64,000 bases of DNA from Massilia sp. erpn (GCF_024400215.1 NZ_CP053748.1:496001-560000), one strand, 5' to 3'. Shown: positions 54,725 to 63,989, numbered from the stretch's first letter. Notes: generated from the letters alone by a model not told the origin. Made by a program: numbers and translations.

Positions 54725-55024
54725 ATGGGCACCCTGTCACGCATCCTGCCGGCCGCGCGCCGGCCAGGCAAATCTTCCGCCGCACAAGGCGCGCGCCTGA
54801 TTTCCGTCATCGTCGGCGCGGAATCGATCACGGCCCTGCGCCGCGTGGCCTTCCATATCTGCGGCTGCCGCCTGGCATCCATGCGCATCGAAAGTTGGGG
54901 CGAGGGACAGATGCGCGCCAGCCTGTATTTGACGCGCGGCGACGATGGCGGCATCGACGCCGCCCTGCGCCAGTATTTCCCCGACGCGCTGATACTGAGC
55001 GCGCCTGGCCATCTGCCGCACTGA
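54725..55024 (+). CDS. Hypothetical protein, possibly ACT-like
   Basis: A 99-residue protein with a strong GGGAGG ribosome site 6 nt upstream of the ATG. A basic N-terminal part leads to a core ISVIVGAESITALRRVAFHICGC and MRIESWGEGQMRASLYL. Its beta-alpha-beta rhythm recalls a small-molecule-binding ACT domain, but I cannot confirm this. It lies 103 bp after nth. Function unknown. Confidence 0.65.
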   Translation: MGTLSRILPAARRPGKSSAAQGARLISVIVGAESITALRRVAFHICGCRLASMRIESWGEGQMRASLYLTRGDDGGIDAALRQYFPDALILSAPGHLPH

Positions 55025-55032
55025 GGCCGGCC

Positions 55033-55194
55033 ATGGACAAGCACACCCACCTCGCGGCGCCGGTGCGCCGCGCCGAAGCCCTGCGCCGCGCCCAGCGCCA
55101 AGCGGCCGGCATGCGCCGTCTGGCATGGGGCCTGGCCCTGGCTTCGCTGATGCTGGCCGTGGCACTGCCGCTGGCCAGCGCAGGCCAGGCCTGA
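55033..55194 (+). CDS. Small hypothetical membrane protein
   Basis: A possible 53-residue product that starts 8 bp after the preceding stop. A basic N-terminal half (AAPVRRAEALRRAQRQAAG) leads to one hydrophobic helix (LAWGLALASLMLAVALPLA). The ribosome site is weak. It may be an accessory membrane peptide in the transcript of the preceding gene or may not be translated. Confidence 0.4.
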   Translation: MDKHTHLAAPVRRAEALRRAQRQAAGMRRLAWGLALASLMLAVALPLASAGQA

Positions 55195-55216
55195 GCGCTG
55201 GCCGCGCCATCGCGGC

Positions 55217-56335
55217 TTAGAGCAGGACCAGATTGTCGCGGTGGATCAGTTCCTGGCCTTCGACAAAGCCGAGGATGGCTTCGATCTCGGAGGACGGCTT
55301 GCGCATGATGCGGCGCGCCTCGGCGCTGGTGTAGTTGCTCAGGCCGCGCGCCACCGGATGGCCATCTTCGCCGACGCAGGTGATGACGGCGCCGCGTCCG
55401 AATTCGCCGCGCACTTCGCTGACGCCGATCGGCAGCAGCGATTTGCCTTCCTTGCTCAGCTTCTGCACCGCGCCCGCGTCCAGCACCACCTGGCCAGCGG
55501 TGTGCAGGTGATCGGCCATCCACTGCTTGCGCGCGGTGAGGTGGCCGGTCTGCGCCGCCAGCTCGGTGCCGATCTCCTCGCCGCAGGCGAGACGGGTCAG
55601 CACCTCGGCTTCGCGGCCGAAGGCGATCACGGTATGCGCACCGGATTTGGCGGCGCGCTTGGCGGCCAGGATCTTGGTCAGCATGCCGCCGCGGCCCAGG
55701 CTGGAGCCGGCGCCGCCGGCCATCGCTTCCAGCGCGGGATCGCCGGCGCGGCCATTGGTGATCAGGTAAGCGGCAGGGTCTTTGCGCGGGTCGGCGCTGA
55801 ACAGGCCGCGCTGGTCGGTCAGGATGATCAGCGCATCGGCTTCGATCAGGTTGGCGACCAGGGCGCCCAGGGTATCGTTGTCGCCGAACTTGATCTCGTC
55901 GGTGACGACAGTGTCGTTCTCGTTGATGATGGGGACCACGCCCAGGCGCAGCAAGGTGGTCAGCGTGGAGCGCGCATTCAGATAGCGTTCGCGGTCGGCC
56001 AGGTCGGCGTGCGTCAGCAGCACCTGCGCCGTGCCGATCTGGTGGGCGCGGAAACTGGTTTCGTAAATCTGGGCCAGGCCCATTTGGCCGACGGCGGCGC
56101 AGGCCTGCAATTCATGGATATCGGTCGGGCGCTGCTCGAAGCCCAGGCGCAGCATGCCTTCGGCAATCGCGCCCGAGCTGACCAGCACAACTTCCTTGCC
56201 GAGGGCGCGCAGCGCGGCAATCTGCGCGGCCCAGCGCGCGATGGCGGCATGGTCCAGGCCACGGCCGTCGTTGGTCACCAGCGAGGAACCCACTTTCACG
56301 ATGATGCGGGTGGCTTCTTGAATCAGGGATGTCAT
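55217..56335 (-). CDS. proB: Glutamate 5-kinase
   Basis: The first enzyme of proline synthesis, making gamma-glutamyl phosphate. The 372 residues comprise the amino-acid kinase domain ([52 protein letters not shown], and [12 protein letters not shown]) and a C-terminal PUA domain (about 280-368). Order obgE-proB is conserved in Burkholderiales. A hairpin lies between the two, so it may have its own promoter. Confidence 0.97.
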   Translation of the reverse strand: MTSLIQEATRIIVKVGSSLVTNDGRGLDHAAIARWAAQIAALRALGKEVVLVSSGAIAEGMLRLGFEQRPTDIHELQACAAVGQMGLAQIYETSFRAHQIGTAQVLLTHADLADRERYLNARSTLTTLLRLGVVPIINENDTVVTDEIKFGDNDTLGALVANLIEADALIILTDQRGLFSADPRKDPAAYLITNGRAGDPALEAMAGGAGSSLGRGGMLTKILAAKRAAKSGAHTVIAFGREAEVLTRLACGEEIGTELAAQTGHLTARKQWMADHLHTAGQVVLDAGAVQKLSKEGKSLLPIGVSEVRGEFGRGAVITCVGEDGHPVARGLSNYTSAEARRIMRKPSSEIEAILGFVEGQELIHRDNLVLL

Positions 56336-56386
56336 GTGCGGCGTTTCTCGTTAAAGGGGACGATAAAACTTGCGATGCGCTGGAGC

Positions 56387-56430
56387 CGGAAAAGAAAACG
56401 GCATAAGCGATGAGATCGATTATGCCGTTG
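56387..56430 (-). terminator. Terminator between obgE and proB
   Basis: AACGGCATAA (56397-56406) pairs with TTATGCCGTT (56420-56429). On the minus strand the stem is followed by TTTTCTTTTCC. Confidence 0.8.
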
Positions 56431-56464
56431 CTGAAGAATTAAATGAAGAGGGGGACTCGAAGAA

Positions 56465-57640
<1,176 letters not shown>

Positions 57641-57663
57641 TTACTGTGCGTGGTAGCCTGCGC

Positions 57664-57924
57664 TTAAGCAGCAGCTACGACGGTGACAAACTTGTGGTTG
57701 CCAGCGCCTTTGATCACGAACTTCACAACACCGTCCACCAGAGCGAACAGGGTGTGATCCTTGCCGGTGCCTACGCCTTCGCCAGCGCGCACTGGGGTGC
57801 CGCGTTGACGAATGATGATGCCGCCAGCATTGATCTTTTGGCCGCCGTAAACCTTAACGCCCAGGCGTTTTGATTCTGAGTCACGGCCGTTGCGGGTAGT
57901 GCCGCCGCCTTTTTTGTGTGCCAT
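57664..57924 (-). CDS. rpmA: 50S ribosomal protein L27
   Basis: An 86-residue ribosomal protein with the invariant N-terminus [18 protein letters not shown], which reaches toward the peptidyl-transferase centre, followed by GVKVYGGQ and [10 protein letters not shown]. It lies 42 bp after rplU. Confidence 0.98.
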   Translation of the reverse strand: MAHKKGGGTTRNGRDSESKRLGVKVYGGQKINAGGIIIRQRGTPVRAGEGVGTGKDHTLFALVDGVVKFVIKGAGNHKFVTVVAAA

Positions 57925-57966
57925 TTAATTACTCCTTAGATAGCTGTAAATTCGGGCAAGCAGCGC

Positions 57967-58278
57967 TTAGCCGTTGATCGAAACGATTTGGATTTCGGTG
58001 TAGTTCTGACGGTGACCTTGATGCTTCTGGTAGTGCTTACGACGACGCATCTTGAAGATTTTCACCTTGTCGTGACGACCTTGGGAAACCACTTTCACCA
58101 GAACCTTTGCACCTTCAACCAGTGGGGCACCAAACTTGATGGTGTCGCCCGCGCCAACGGCGAGAACTTGATCGATGGTGAGTTCGGAACCAATGTCAGC
58201 AGGTATCTGTTCTACTTTGAGTTTTTCGCCAGCGACAACTTTGTACTGTTTGCCACCGGTTTTTATGACCGCGTACAT
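57967..58278 (-). CDS. rplU: 50S ribosomal protein L21
   Basis: A 103-residue ribosomal protein with [14 protein letters not shown] at the start and the C-terminal motif [19 protein letters not shown]. The ATG at 58278 is the family start; six extra upstream codons are not used. It heads the rplU-rpmA-obgE operon behind a good sigma-70 promoter. Confidence 0.98.
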   Translation of the reverse strand: MYAVIKTGGKQYKVVAGEKLKVEQIPADIGSELTIDQVLAVGAGDTIKFGAPLVEGAKVLVKVVSQGRHDKVKIFKMRRRKHYQKHQGHRQNYTEIQIVSING

Positions 58279-58359
58279 GATTTGAAACCTCATCAAATGT
58301 TAAGAAAATCCCCCTGTCTCGACACCCGGCAGAGCTGGGCGGAAAAGGGAGAACCAACG

Positions 58360-58388
58360 ATTATACATGGCTTCGGATTTTCCGTCAA
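58360..58388 (-). promoter_or_regulatory. Sigma-70 promoter of rplU-rpmA-obgE
   Basis: On the minus strand TTGACG (58388-58383) and TATAAT (58365-58360) are separated by exactly 17 bp. This predicts a 5' leader of about 75 nt before rplU. Confidence 0.88.
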
Positions 58389-58478
58389 AAACTATTCACA
58401 AAGCCTGCCGCTCGTGGTATGTCGGCAACGCATGGCGTATAATCGCGGCACCTAATATTCGTCCAACGCAGGTTCGCC

Positions 58479-59468
58479 TTGTCCGCCGCTACCCAAACCT
58501 CCACCCAGAACAACATCACCAGCACCATCGCCGCCGATATGGACGCGGTCAACGTGGTGATCCGCCAGCGCCTCCACTCCGAAGTCGCACTGGTCAACCA
58601 GATCGCAGAGTACATCATCAGCGCCGGCGGCAAACGCATCCGGCCGGTGCTGGTGCTGCTGGTGGCTAACGCCTACGCCTACAAGGGCGAGGCGCACCAC
58701 GAGCTGGCGGCGGTTGTGGAATTCATCCACACCGCGACCCTGCTGCACGACGACGTGGTGGACGAGTCCTCGATGCGGCGCGGCCGCCAGACCGCCAACG
58801 CGCTGTTCGGCAATGCCGCCTCGGTGCTGGTGGGAGACTTCCTGTACTCGCGCTCCTTCCAGATGATGGTGTCGCTGAATAATATGCGCGTGATGCAGAT
58901 CCTGTCGGACGCCACCAATGTGATCGCCGAGGGAGAGGTGCTGCAGCTGCTGAATATGCACGACCCGGACGTGAGCCGCGAACGCTATCTGCAGGTGATC
59001 CGCTCCAAGACCGCCAAGCTGTTCGAAGCGGCGGCCGAACTGGGCGCCCTGGTCGCCGGCGCCAACGACGCGCAAATCGCCGCCGCCGGCGAATACGGCC
59101 GCTCGCTGGGCACCGCCTTCCAGCTGATCGACGATGTGCTGGACTATGCGGGCGACGCCGCCGAAATCGGCAAGAACGTGGGCGACGACCTGCGCGAAGG
59201 CAAACCGACCCTGCCGCTGATCTATCTGATGGAAAACGGCACGTCGGAGCAACGCGAACTGGTGCGCTCCTGCATCGAAAACGGCGACGAGCAGCACTTC
59301 GACACCATCCTGGCCGCCGTCACCAGCAGCGGCGCGCTCGATTACACGCGCCGCGAAGCCGAAGTAGCCGCCCAGCGCGCCATCGACGCCATCGCCGACC
59401 TGCCGGACAGCCAGTACAAGCAATCCCTGCTGCAACTGGCGCACTTCGCGGTCGACCGCAAGCACTAA
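58479..59468 (+). CDS. ispB: Octaprenyl/polyprenyl diphosphate synthase
   Basis: A trans-prenyltransferase that makes the ubiquinone side chain. The 329-residue protein shows SAGGKRIRPVLVLL, the first aspartate-rich motif LLHDDVVDES, and the second LIDDVLDYAGD. The TTG at 58479 gives an N-terminus comparable to E. coli IspB (about 20 residues before MDAVNVVI); an in-frame ATG at 58539 is the alternative. TATAAT occurs at 58438-58443. It is divergent from rplU, the usual order in gammaproteobacteria and betaproteobacteria. Confidence 0.95.
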   Translation: MSAATQTSTQNNITSTIAADMDAVNVVIRQRLHSEVALVNQIAEYIISAGGKRIRPVLVLLVANAYAYKGEAHHELAAVVEFIHTATLLHDDVVDESSMRRGRQTANALFGNAASVLVGDFLYSRSFQMMVSLNNMRVMQILSDATNVIAEGEVLQLLNMHDPDVSRERYLQVIRSKTAKLFEAAAELGALVAGANDAQIAAAGEYGRSLGTAFQLIDDVLDYAGDAAEIGKNVGDDLREGKPTLPLIYLMENGTSEQRELVRSCIENGDEQHFDTILAAVTSSGALDYTRREAEVAAQRAIDAIADLPDSQYKQSLLQLAHFAVDRKH

Positions 59469-59490
59469 GCAGCTTCATTCAGCTACCAAG

Positions 59491-59521
59491 CAAAACGGCG
59501 CCTCAGGCGCCGTTTGTTTTT
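59491..59521. terminator. Terminator after ispB
   Basis: AACGGCGCC / GGCGCCGTT with a TCA loop is followed by TGTTTTT. An A run on the left may allow use from the arsC side too. Confidence 0.9.
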
Positions 59522-59867
59522 ACAGGATCTCTTTCACAATCTCGGGCGGACGGCACAGGCGCACACCCTTCTCCGTCACCACGAAGGGGCGGTTGATCAA
59601 CTCAGGATGCGCCATCATGGCGTCCACCAGCTGCTCGTCGGCCAGGGCGGCGTCAGCCAGGCCGAGCTGTTCGTAGATTTCACCCTTGTCACGCATGGCG
59701 CCACGCGCCGTCAGCCCGGCGCGGTCGATCAGATCAACCAGGATGGCGCGGGTGGGCGGGGTTTTCAGGTATTCGATGATTTCCGGCTCAACACCCGCTT
59801 CGCGGATCAAGGCCAGAGCGCCGCGCGAGTTGCTGCAGGCGTTGTTGTGATAGATGGTGATGGTCAT
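59520..59867 (-). CDS. arsC: ArsC-family arsenate reductase
   Basis: A 115-residue glutaredoxin-coupled ArsC-type thiol reductase. ITIYHNNACSNSRGALALI carries the active-site Cys (about residue 11). The arginine near RPFVVTEKGVRLCRP is another hallmark. The ATG at 59867 is preceded by GGGGAG. No other ars genes are near, so a general housekeeping role, or unknown thiol substrate, is as likely as arsenate resistance. Confidence 0.93.
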   Translation of the reverse strand: MTITIYHNNACSNSRGALALIREAGVEPEIIEYLKTPPTRAILVDLIDRAGLTARGAMRDKGEIYEQLGLADAALADEQLVDAMMAHPELINRPFVVTEKGVRLCRPPEIVKEIL

Positions 59868-59999
59868 GACGCTCCCCTTATTCTGTGCCGGGGATGATAG
59901 GCAAAGCCGTTGGTAGATGCAAGTTTTGATCTGCCGCAAACTTCCTATTTGGTATAGTTGATAAATACCTAAAGTTCTGCTTTAATGGGTCATCACCGT

Positions 60000-60076
60000 C
60001 GGGGTGTAGCTTAGCCCGGTAGAGCGCTACGTTCGGGACGTAGAGGCCGGAGGTTCGAATCCTCTCACCCCGACCA
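60000..60076 (+). tRNA. tRNA-Pro (anticodon CGG)
   Basis: A complete 77-nt tRNA with encoded CCA. The acceptor stem is CGGGGTG / CACCCCG. The anticodon stem CTACG/CGTAG holds the loop TTCGGGA, which gives anticodon CGG (reads CCG). The T arm is GGAGGTTCGAATCCTC. Its 3' end is the insertion site of the adjacent island. Confidence 0.97.
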
Positions 60077-60079
60077 AAA
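60030..60079 (+). repeat. Attachment-site direct repeat, copy 1 (in tRNA-Pro)
   Basis: These 50 nt, from the anticodon arm through CCA and three further A, recur at 63899-63948 with one mismatch (G at 60040, A at 63909). A tRNA 3' end repeated downstream is the hallmark of integration by a tyrosine recombinase. Confidence 0.9.
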
Positions 60080-60372
60080 ATCTTTACCCACAACTCTAAT
60101 CAGTTATTGGAGTAAATCTGCTGTCTCACTGTACTAAGAGGCTACAGCTCTCCACACGCTTGTTAACAACCGCGAATCCAGTTTAATCCCCCCTCCCTCC
60201 CTGTCATGCCGGCCACTGCTTCAACACCGCTAGCCTACGCTCTGCAGACCGTCACATCTTTTTGATACGAGACTTTTCGAAGTCAGCTTTACGCCTACGA
60301 TTGCCTAAGCTATCGGAACAACTAAAGTAGAATCAAACCATCTGGTAGTTGAATAGTTAAGGAAATACGACG

Positions 60373-61200
60373 ATGGAATATAGTGTTGCAGAGAGAGAAG
60401 CAATGGGACTTTGCATTTGCCTCGAAGCGCTGAACGGCTTGATGAATCATCAAATAATTTCTATAAATCCGACTAAGTCTGCGGAGAACGAATCTACGGC
60501 GATGTTCGACACAAGTATACATCGAGACTTGTTCTTAATACGACTGTTAGATTTTGCGAAAGAAAGTGGAGATAAGCAGCTAACTGGCGTGCAGGGTTCA
60601 TGCCTAACGGTTCTATCTGAGGCCTGCAAGAGTGCATCCTTTGAAGTTTCAGGTAGCGCCCGCTCTCTTCGGTCGGCAGTTAAGGAGATTGATGATTGGT
60701 TAAACCACGAGCGAGAAATGAAACTATGGCTTCCAACTCTTGGCGTTGATGCGAAAATTACAGTCTCTCGCATTGAATATCTAAGAATCGCGGGAAACTA
60801 CTCCAAGCACAATTTATCTCGGCTAAGTGCGTTATCGCGCCAAATTAAGCAGATTCTTTTAAACTCGGGGTACGCAGTTGATGAAGAAATGCTTCCGCTT
60901 GCACTCGATGATTTTCGTGAACATCTCTCAGAAAATTATTTCGCTTACTACGCCACCTGGTTAGCTGAGCTATTAAATAATTTGCACTGGGGAGTATACG
61001 ATTATTTGCTGCCAACATACATCAAATCCTATAGAAGTGATCCGCCAGCTTATTCTTACGATTACCCTAACCACATCCAAAACGAGATTCCTCGGCGTTG
61101 GTTTTGGCGGCTGATGAATAATGTAAGAACGCCTCCATATTTCAGTAAGTTTAAGGGCTTATCGTTTTTAAAAGGCGAAAGCTCCCTTGAATGGGATTGA
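60373..61200 (+). CDS. Hypothetical island protein, soluble, 275 residues
   Basis: Not recognised. The protein is predicted soluble and mainly helical. Visible segments are SIHRDLFLIRLLDFAKESG, a Ser/Lys-rich middle, RIEYLRIAGNYSKHNLSRLS (about 134-153), and an aromatic C-terminal third (FAYYATWLAELLNNLHWG). The Arg...Lys-His-Asn stretch loosely recalls HEPN-type helical proteins but does not match the R-x4-6-H motif, so I do not assign it. Composition is AT-rich like the island. It is upstream of the membrane protein on the same strand with a 43-bp gap and is likely co-transcribed. Confidence 0.75.
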   Translation: MEYSVAEREAMGLCICLEALNGLMNHQIISINPTKSAENESTAMFDTSIHRDLFLIRLLDFAKESGDKQLTGVQGSCLTVLSEACKSASFEVSGSARSLRSAVKEIDDWLNHEREMKLWLPTLGVDAKITVSRIEYLRIAGNYSKHNLSRLSALSRQIKQILLNSGYAVDEEMLPLALDDFREHLSENYFAYYATWLAELLNNLHWGVYDYLLPTYIKSYRSDPPAYSYDYPNHIQNEIPRRWFWRLMNNVRTPPYFSKFKGLSFLKGESSLEWD

Positions 61201-61243
61201 CAAGTGAAGCTTCATTTCCGTGCAATGTCAACAAGGAAAATTT

Positions 61244-61792
61244 ATGGCTGATGATGGATCGGTTATAAGCAAGGCCGTTGAAAAATTATCAGGTGCTCTA
61301 GAGAAACTAGTCGACAATCGAATGCTCGTACTAGGTGTCTCATTAGTGCTGTATTGGGATATCTGGATGATTTGGTTCAACACTGATATCGGGTCAATCT
61401 CGTTGGATGGAGCATTAGCGAAGCTCAAATTCCTACCCCTGCGCACAATGATCATATTCGTGGTCATCTATTCCATGCTGATGACAGTTGTCATACCTGC
61501 TGCAAGATACCTCTACAGTTGGGGCCATCTATATTATGGCGAACCTCGCTCCTCCGCCGAACCTAGAACGCTAGAAGAACGTCGTCTTTCGGATTGGGCG
61601 TTGGCGGTCCTAGTTTTCTACATCTGGGATTGGTGTGCAGGATGCCTCAAACCGGCTGGTCAATACAACGGCCTCGCTGTCTTTGTGTTTAAAGGCCTTT
61701 CTTCCAACGATGTTGTAACCATTGTTTTTCGTGTTTGCGTTGCGTTCTTCCTCTGGTTTTGTTTAATGATGGCGCTTGAAAAAGACTATTAG
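61244..61792 (+). CDS. Four-helix membrane protein of the island
   Basis: Not recognised. A 182-residue protein with a short helical cytoplasmic start (ISKAVEKLSGALEKLVDN) followed by four hydrophobic segments: MLVLGVSLVLYWDIWMIWF, TMIIFVVIYSMLMTVVIP, WALAVLVFYIWDWCAG, and VFRVCVAFFLWFCLMMAL. ATG at 61244 has AAGGAAAA upstream; a GTG at 61220 is less likely. Its position beside the preceding unknown gene suggests a two-gene unit. Small membrane proteins accompany many defence effectors, but nothing here proves that role. Confidence 0.75.
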   Translation: MADDGSVISKAVEKLSGALEKLVDNRMLVLGVSLVLYWDIWMIWFNTDIGSISLDGALAKLKFLPLRTMIIFVVIYSMLMTVVIPAARYLYSWGHLYYGEPRSSAEPRTLEERRLSDWALAVLVFYIWDWCAGCLKPAGQYNGLAVFVFKGLSSNDVVTIVFRVCVAFFLWFCLMMALEKDY

Positions 61793-61914
61793 CTCGAAGT
61801 TCAGAACTGTGCCTACCGCCACTGCTTTGCATGATAGTAACTTAGAAATTGTTGGCGTGCTCAGAAGTAAAAGTCTGGCAGCTAACTGACTGCACCTCAT
61901 TAATTGTTAGAATG

Positions 61915-63258
61915 TCATTTCTTTTTCAACATCTCTTCAATCGCATTGTGCTGCTGCAGTACCGCCATCGCCGATCTACGGGTAGCTTCTTCTTTTTCAA
62001 TCACCCGCTTAACCCTCTCAGTCGCACTTAACTGATCGATGCCCATGACTACTTTACGAGCAGCCTCCTCTCGTTCGATAGCTTTCTTAGCAGCTTCAAG
62101 CGCGTCAGATCGATCGCCACTTATCAATAACTTGCGAACCTCATCTTCTTTTTCAATAGCCTGCTTAGCCATCTTAAGCGCACTAAATTGATCAACGTTC
62201 CCCATCAACCGGCGTGCAGCCTCTTCTTTTTCAATCGCCTTCTGTGCGGCATTGAAGCCTGAAAGCCCATCGATTTGCTTCAGCTGCTGGTATAAAGTAG
62301 TAGCCTCAATACCTCTTTCAGTATACATAGCCATCCAATTGGCCACTTCGCTACCGATATCGCTAACGTGATTCGTATGAGGATCTGCCTTTATCTTTTG
62401 CAGTTCAGTTTGAACCGCCGCAACCTGCGCGCTCTGTAGCTCAGGCCTTTGCTCGGCTAACTCTTCAAGAGCTTGCTCAATTTTTGCAATTCTCTCATCG
62501 CGGACTCTAACGGCCTCTTGAAGCTCATTTTTATTGTTCTGCAGCACGCTAGCGAGCTTCAAGATAAAACCTCCAATATCATCGGCATTGCCAGCCATGC
62601 CATTAAAGACGCTAAGAAGATAAATCAACTGCGGGTCGTCTGAGAAATTGGGATACCGTACCTTATGGTCAATTTCGCTCCACCCTTCTTCGAATATAGT
62701 TCGCACTTGCAGTTCCAAATTGATCACGCGGTTCGTTGGCCGTGTAGCCAATATATAATGAATCGAACGATAATTACGCGGATGATCCTCCACAATAAAA
62801 CCGGATTCTTGATAACGTTTAGTAAGTTCGGAATTATCTCCGGCGCGCACATATGCAATTGGCGTATCCTTAATTTCAAACATTGCACGTACGGCAGCAT
62901 CAATCTCAAAACTGTCTGACTTAAACAAATGCAATGCCCTTATCCCGACAAGATCATCAACAATCTCAGCATAGTTTGCGGCCGAGATATTCATATACTT
63001 AGCGTTATTTTTGATCCTTTTTCGAATGATTTTTTCTAATAAATGTTCTGCATCTTTCACGCGCCACCGCACAGAGTGGACTGCACTAAAGCGCTGAATA
63101 AGATTGGCGCACATTGAGGCTGCAGCTTCCAAAGAGGCTCGCTGTGTCTCATGGTGCTCACCAATCAAAAGCAGCTCATTCCAGCTGATGTTGCTCAATT
63201 CCCAGTCAGCTTTTTTGATCCTGTTCGTAGCGAGAAACGTCTCGAAATCGCGCTGCAT
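61915..63258 (-). CDS. RelA/SpoT-domain (p)ppGpp synthetase-like protein with C-terminal repeats
   Basis: A 447-residue protein. The N-terminal domain (about 60-205) has the RelA/SpoT synthetase motifs: RWRVKDAEHLLEKIIRK, DDLVGIRALHLF with Mg-binding Asp102, HPRNYRSIHYIL (about 159-170), and LELQVRTIFEEGWSEIDHK (181-199). These fit transfer of pyrophosphate to a nucleotide. There is no hydrolase (HD) domain. A coiled region (about 240-290) and four 26-residue repeats at the C-terminus follow. AAGGAG lies 5 nt before the ATG at 63258. It lies convergent to the membrane-protein gene. Small RelA/SpoT proteins on islands include toxins and CapRel-like phage defences, but target and neutraliser here are unknown. 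Confidence 0.88.
   Translation of the reverse strand: MQRDFETFLATNRIKKADWELSNISWNELLLIGEHHETQRASLEAAASMCANLIQRFSAVHSVRWRVKDAEHLLEKIIRKRIKNNAKYMNISAANYAEIVDDLVGIRALHLFKSDSFEIDAAVRAMFEIKDTPIAYVRAGDNSELTKRYQESGFIVEDHPRNYRSIHYILATRPTNRVINLELQVRTIFEEGWSEIDHKVRYPNFSDDPQLIYLLSVFNGMAGNADDIGGFILKLASVLQNNKNELQEAVRVRDERIAKIEQALEELAEQRPELQSAQVAAVQTELQKIKADPHTNHVSDIGSEVANWMAMYTERGIEATTLYQQLKQIDGLSGFNAAQKAIEKEEAARRLMGNVDQFSALKMAKQAIEKEDEVRKLLISGDRSDALEAAKKAIEREEAARKVVMGIDQLSATERVKRVIEKEEATRRSAMAVLQQHNAIEEMLKKK
61918..62247 (-). repeat. Four 26-residue (78-bp) tandem repeats in the RelA/SpoT protein
   Basis: The C-terminal 110 residues repeat with a 26-residue period. The core AIEKEEAARRL recurs as AIEKEDEVRKL, AIEREEAARKV and VIEKEEATRRS, each followed by a variable GxxDQxSA-type segment. 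The DNA shows the matching 78-bp period (CTCTTCTTTTTCAAT-like blocks). The repeats are likely a helical or coiled-coil sensor or binding module. Confidence 0.85.
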
Positions 63259-63355
63259 CATCACTCCTTTCGCCTATAGATAGAACTATTCTATAGAAAT
63301 TTTTCCTCCCTCTGCTTTATCACTCGCATCTGCAGCGTCAATTTGATCTGCTTGA

Positions 63356-63841
63356 ACCAAGCCGGGTCCGGTCGCAGACATCACCTATATTCGAACATAT
63401 GGAGGCTGGCTATACTTGGCAGTTGTACCCGATCTGTTCTCATGTCAGGGCGTCGGGTGGCCGATGAGTTCGTGGATTGATATAGGGCTGGCGATCAAGA
63501 CACCACTAATGGCCGTTTTGCGATGCAAGCCTGCTGATCCCGTGACAGTTCATTCGGACCTACGCTCGCAGTTCGCCAACAATAACTGGCACGACTTCTT
63601 GGCGGAGCATCGGTTGGAACCAAGCATGAGCTGACGTGAAAACTGTCACCACAATGCTACCGGTGAAAGTTTCTTCCAGCTTCTGAATCGCAAGACCTGT
63701 GCAAACAGAGAAGGCGCAAGACAGGATGTCTTCAAGTAAATTGAAATGTTCTACAATCCGAAGCACCGCCACGGACTCAATAATAGACTTTCTTCAGCAG
63801 AGTTTGAGCGAAGGCATTTAGAACAGCTCACTGGTATCTAG
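63356..63841 (+). pseudogene. IS3-family transposase OrfB remnant
   Basis: One frame reads as the integrase core of an IS3-type transposase: PVADITYIRTYGGWLYLAVV, PDLFSCQGVGWPMS, VHSDLRSQFA, and after the first stop ENCHHNATGESFFQLLNRKT, FYNPKHRHGLNNRLS and RRHLEQLTGI. In-frame TGA and TAA interrupt it, and the start is missing and appears shifted near 63356. DDE residues are partly preserved (Asp in ADIT and in HSD; the final Glu in TGES). It is a decayed insertion sequence close to the right end of the island. Confidence 0.88.
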
Positions 63842-63898
63842 CAGGCTCATGGAGGTTCAAACTTGTCATGTTCTGCGGCCGATTGGGGTGTGGCAAGT

Positions 63899-63948
63899 CG
63901 TTCGGGACATAGAGGCCGGAGGTTCGAATCCTCTCACCCCGACCAAAA
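63899..63948 (+). repeat. Attachment-site direct repeat, copy 2 (right end of island)
   Basis: Fifty nucleotides identical to the tRNA-Pro 3' part except one position (63909). The 5' half of the tRNA is absent, so it is not a functional gene. Confidence 0.9.
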
Positions 63949-63949
63949 T

Positions 63950-63989
63950 GCAAAAGCCAGATCAAGCGCTTGGCTTATCTGGCTTTTTT
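63950..63989 (+). terminator. Terminator, probably the original one of tRNA-Pro
   Basis: AAAAGCCAGAT pairs with ATCTGGCTTTT, with inner AAGC/GCTT, and ends in a T run. It begins 2 nt after the right repeat. Without the island it would follow tRNA-Pro directly. Confidence 0.85.

Larger units (their letters stand above)
60077..63948. mobile_element. Small genomic island in tRNA-Pro
   Basis: The segment between the two tRNA-end repeats is about 3.87 kb, visibly AT-rich, and uses codons unlike the flanking genes. It holds an unknown soluble protein, a four-helix membrane protein, a RelA/SpoT-domain protein, and a broken IS3-type transposase. No integrase is seen. The terminator expected for the tRNA transcript lies just past the right repeat. 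The 60077-60372 part has no supported gene. Cargo arrangement suggests defence or toxin functions, which is inference. Confidence 0.88.

Noticed and set aside
60077..60372. Possible integrase or excisionase gene next to the tRNA
   Set aside because: No open frame with recombinase motifs (Arg-His-Arg-Tyr) is visible on either strand.
60502..60840. HEPN nuclease motif in the first island protein
   Set aside because: An Arg and a His are present in a helical stretch, but spacing does not match R-x4-6-H.
63416..63634. Short intact-looking open frame read as a gene
   Set aside because: It is the surviving middle part of an IS3-type OrfB; homologous sequence continues on both sides through stops.
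63882..63948. Second functional tRNA-Pro gene
   Set aside because: Only the 3' half is present; the acceptor 5' strand and D arm do not pair.
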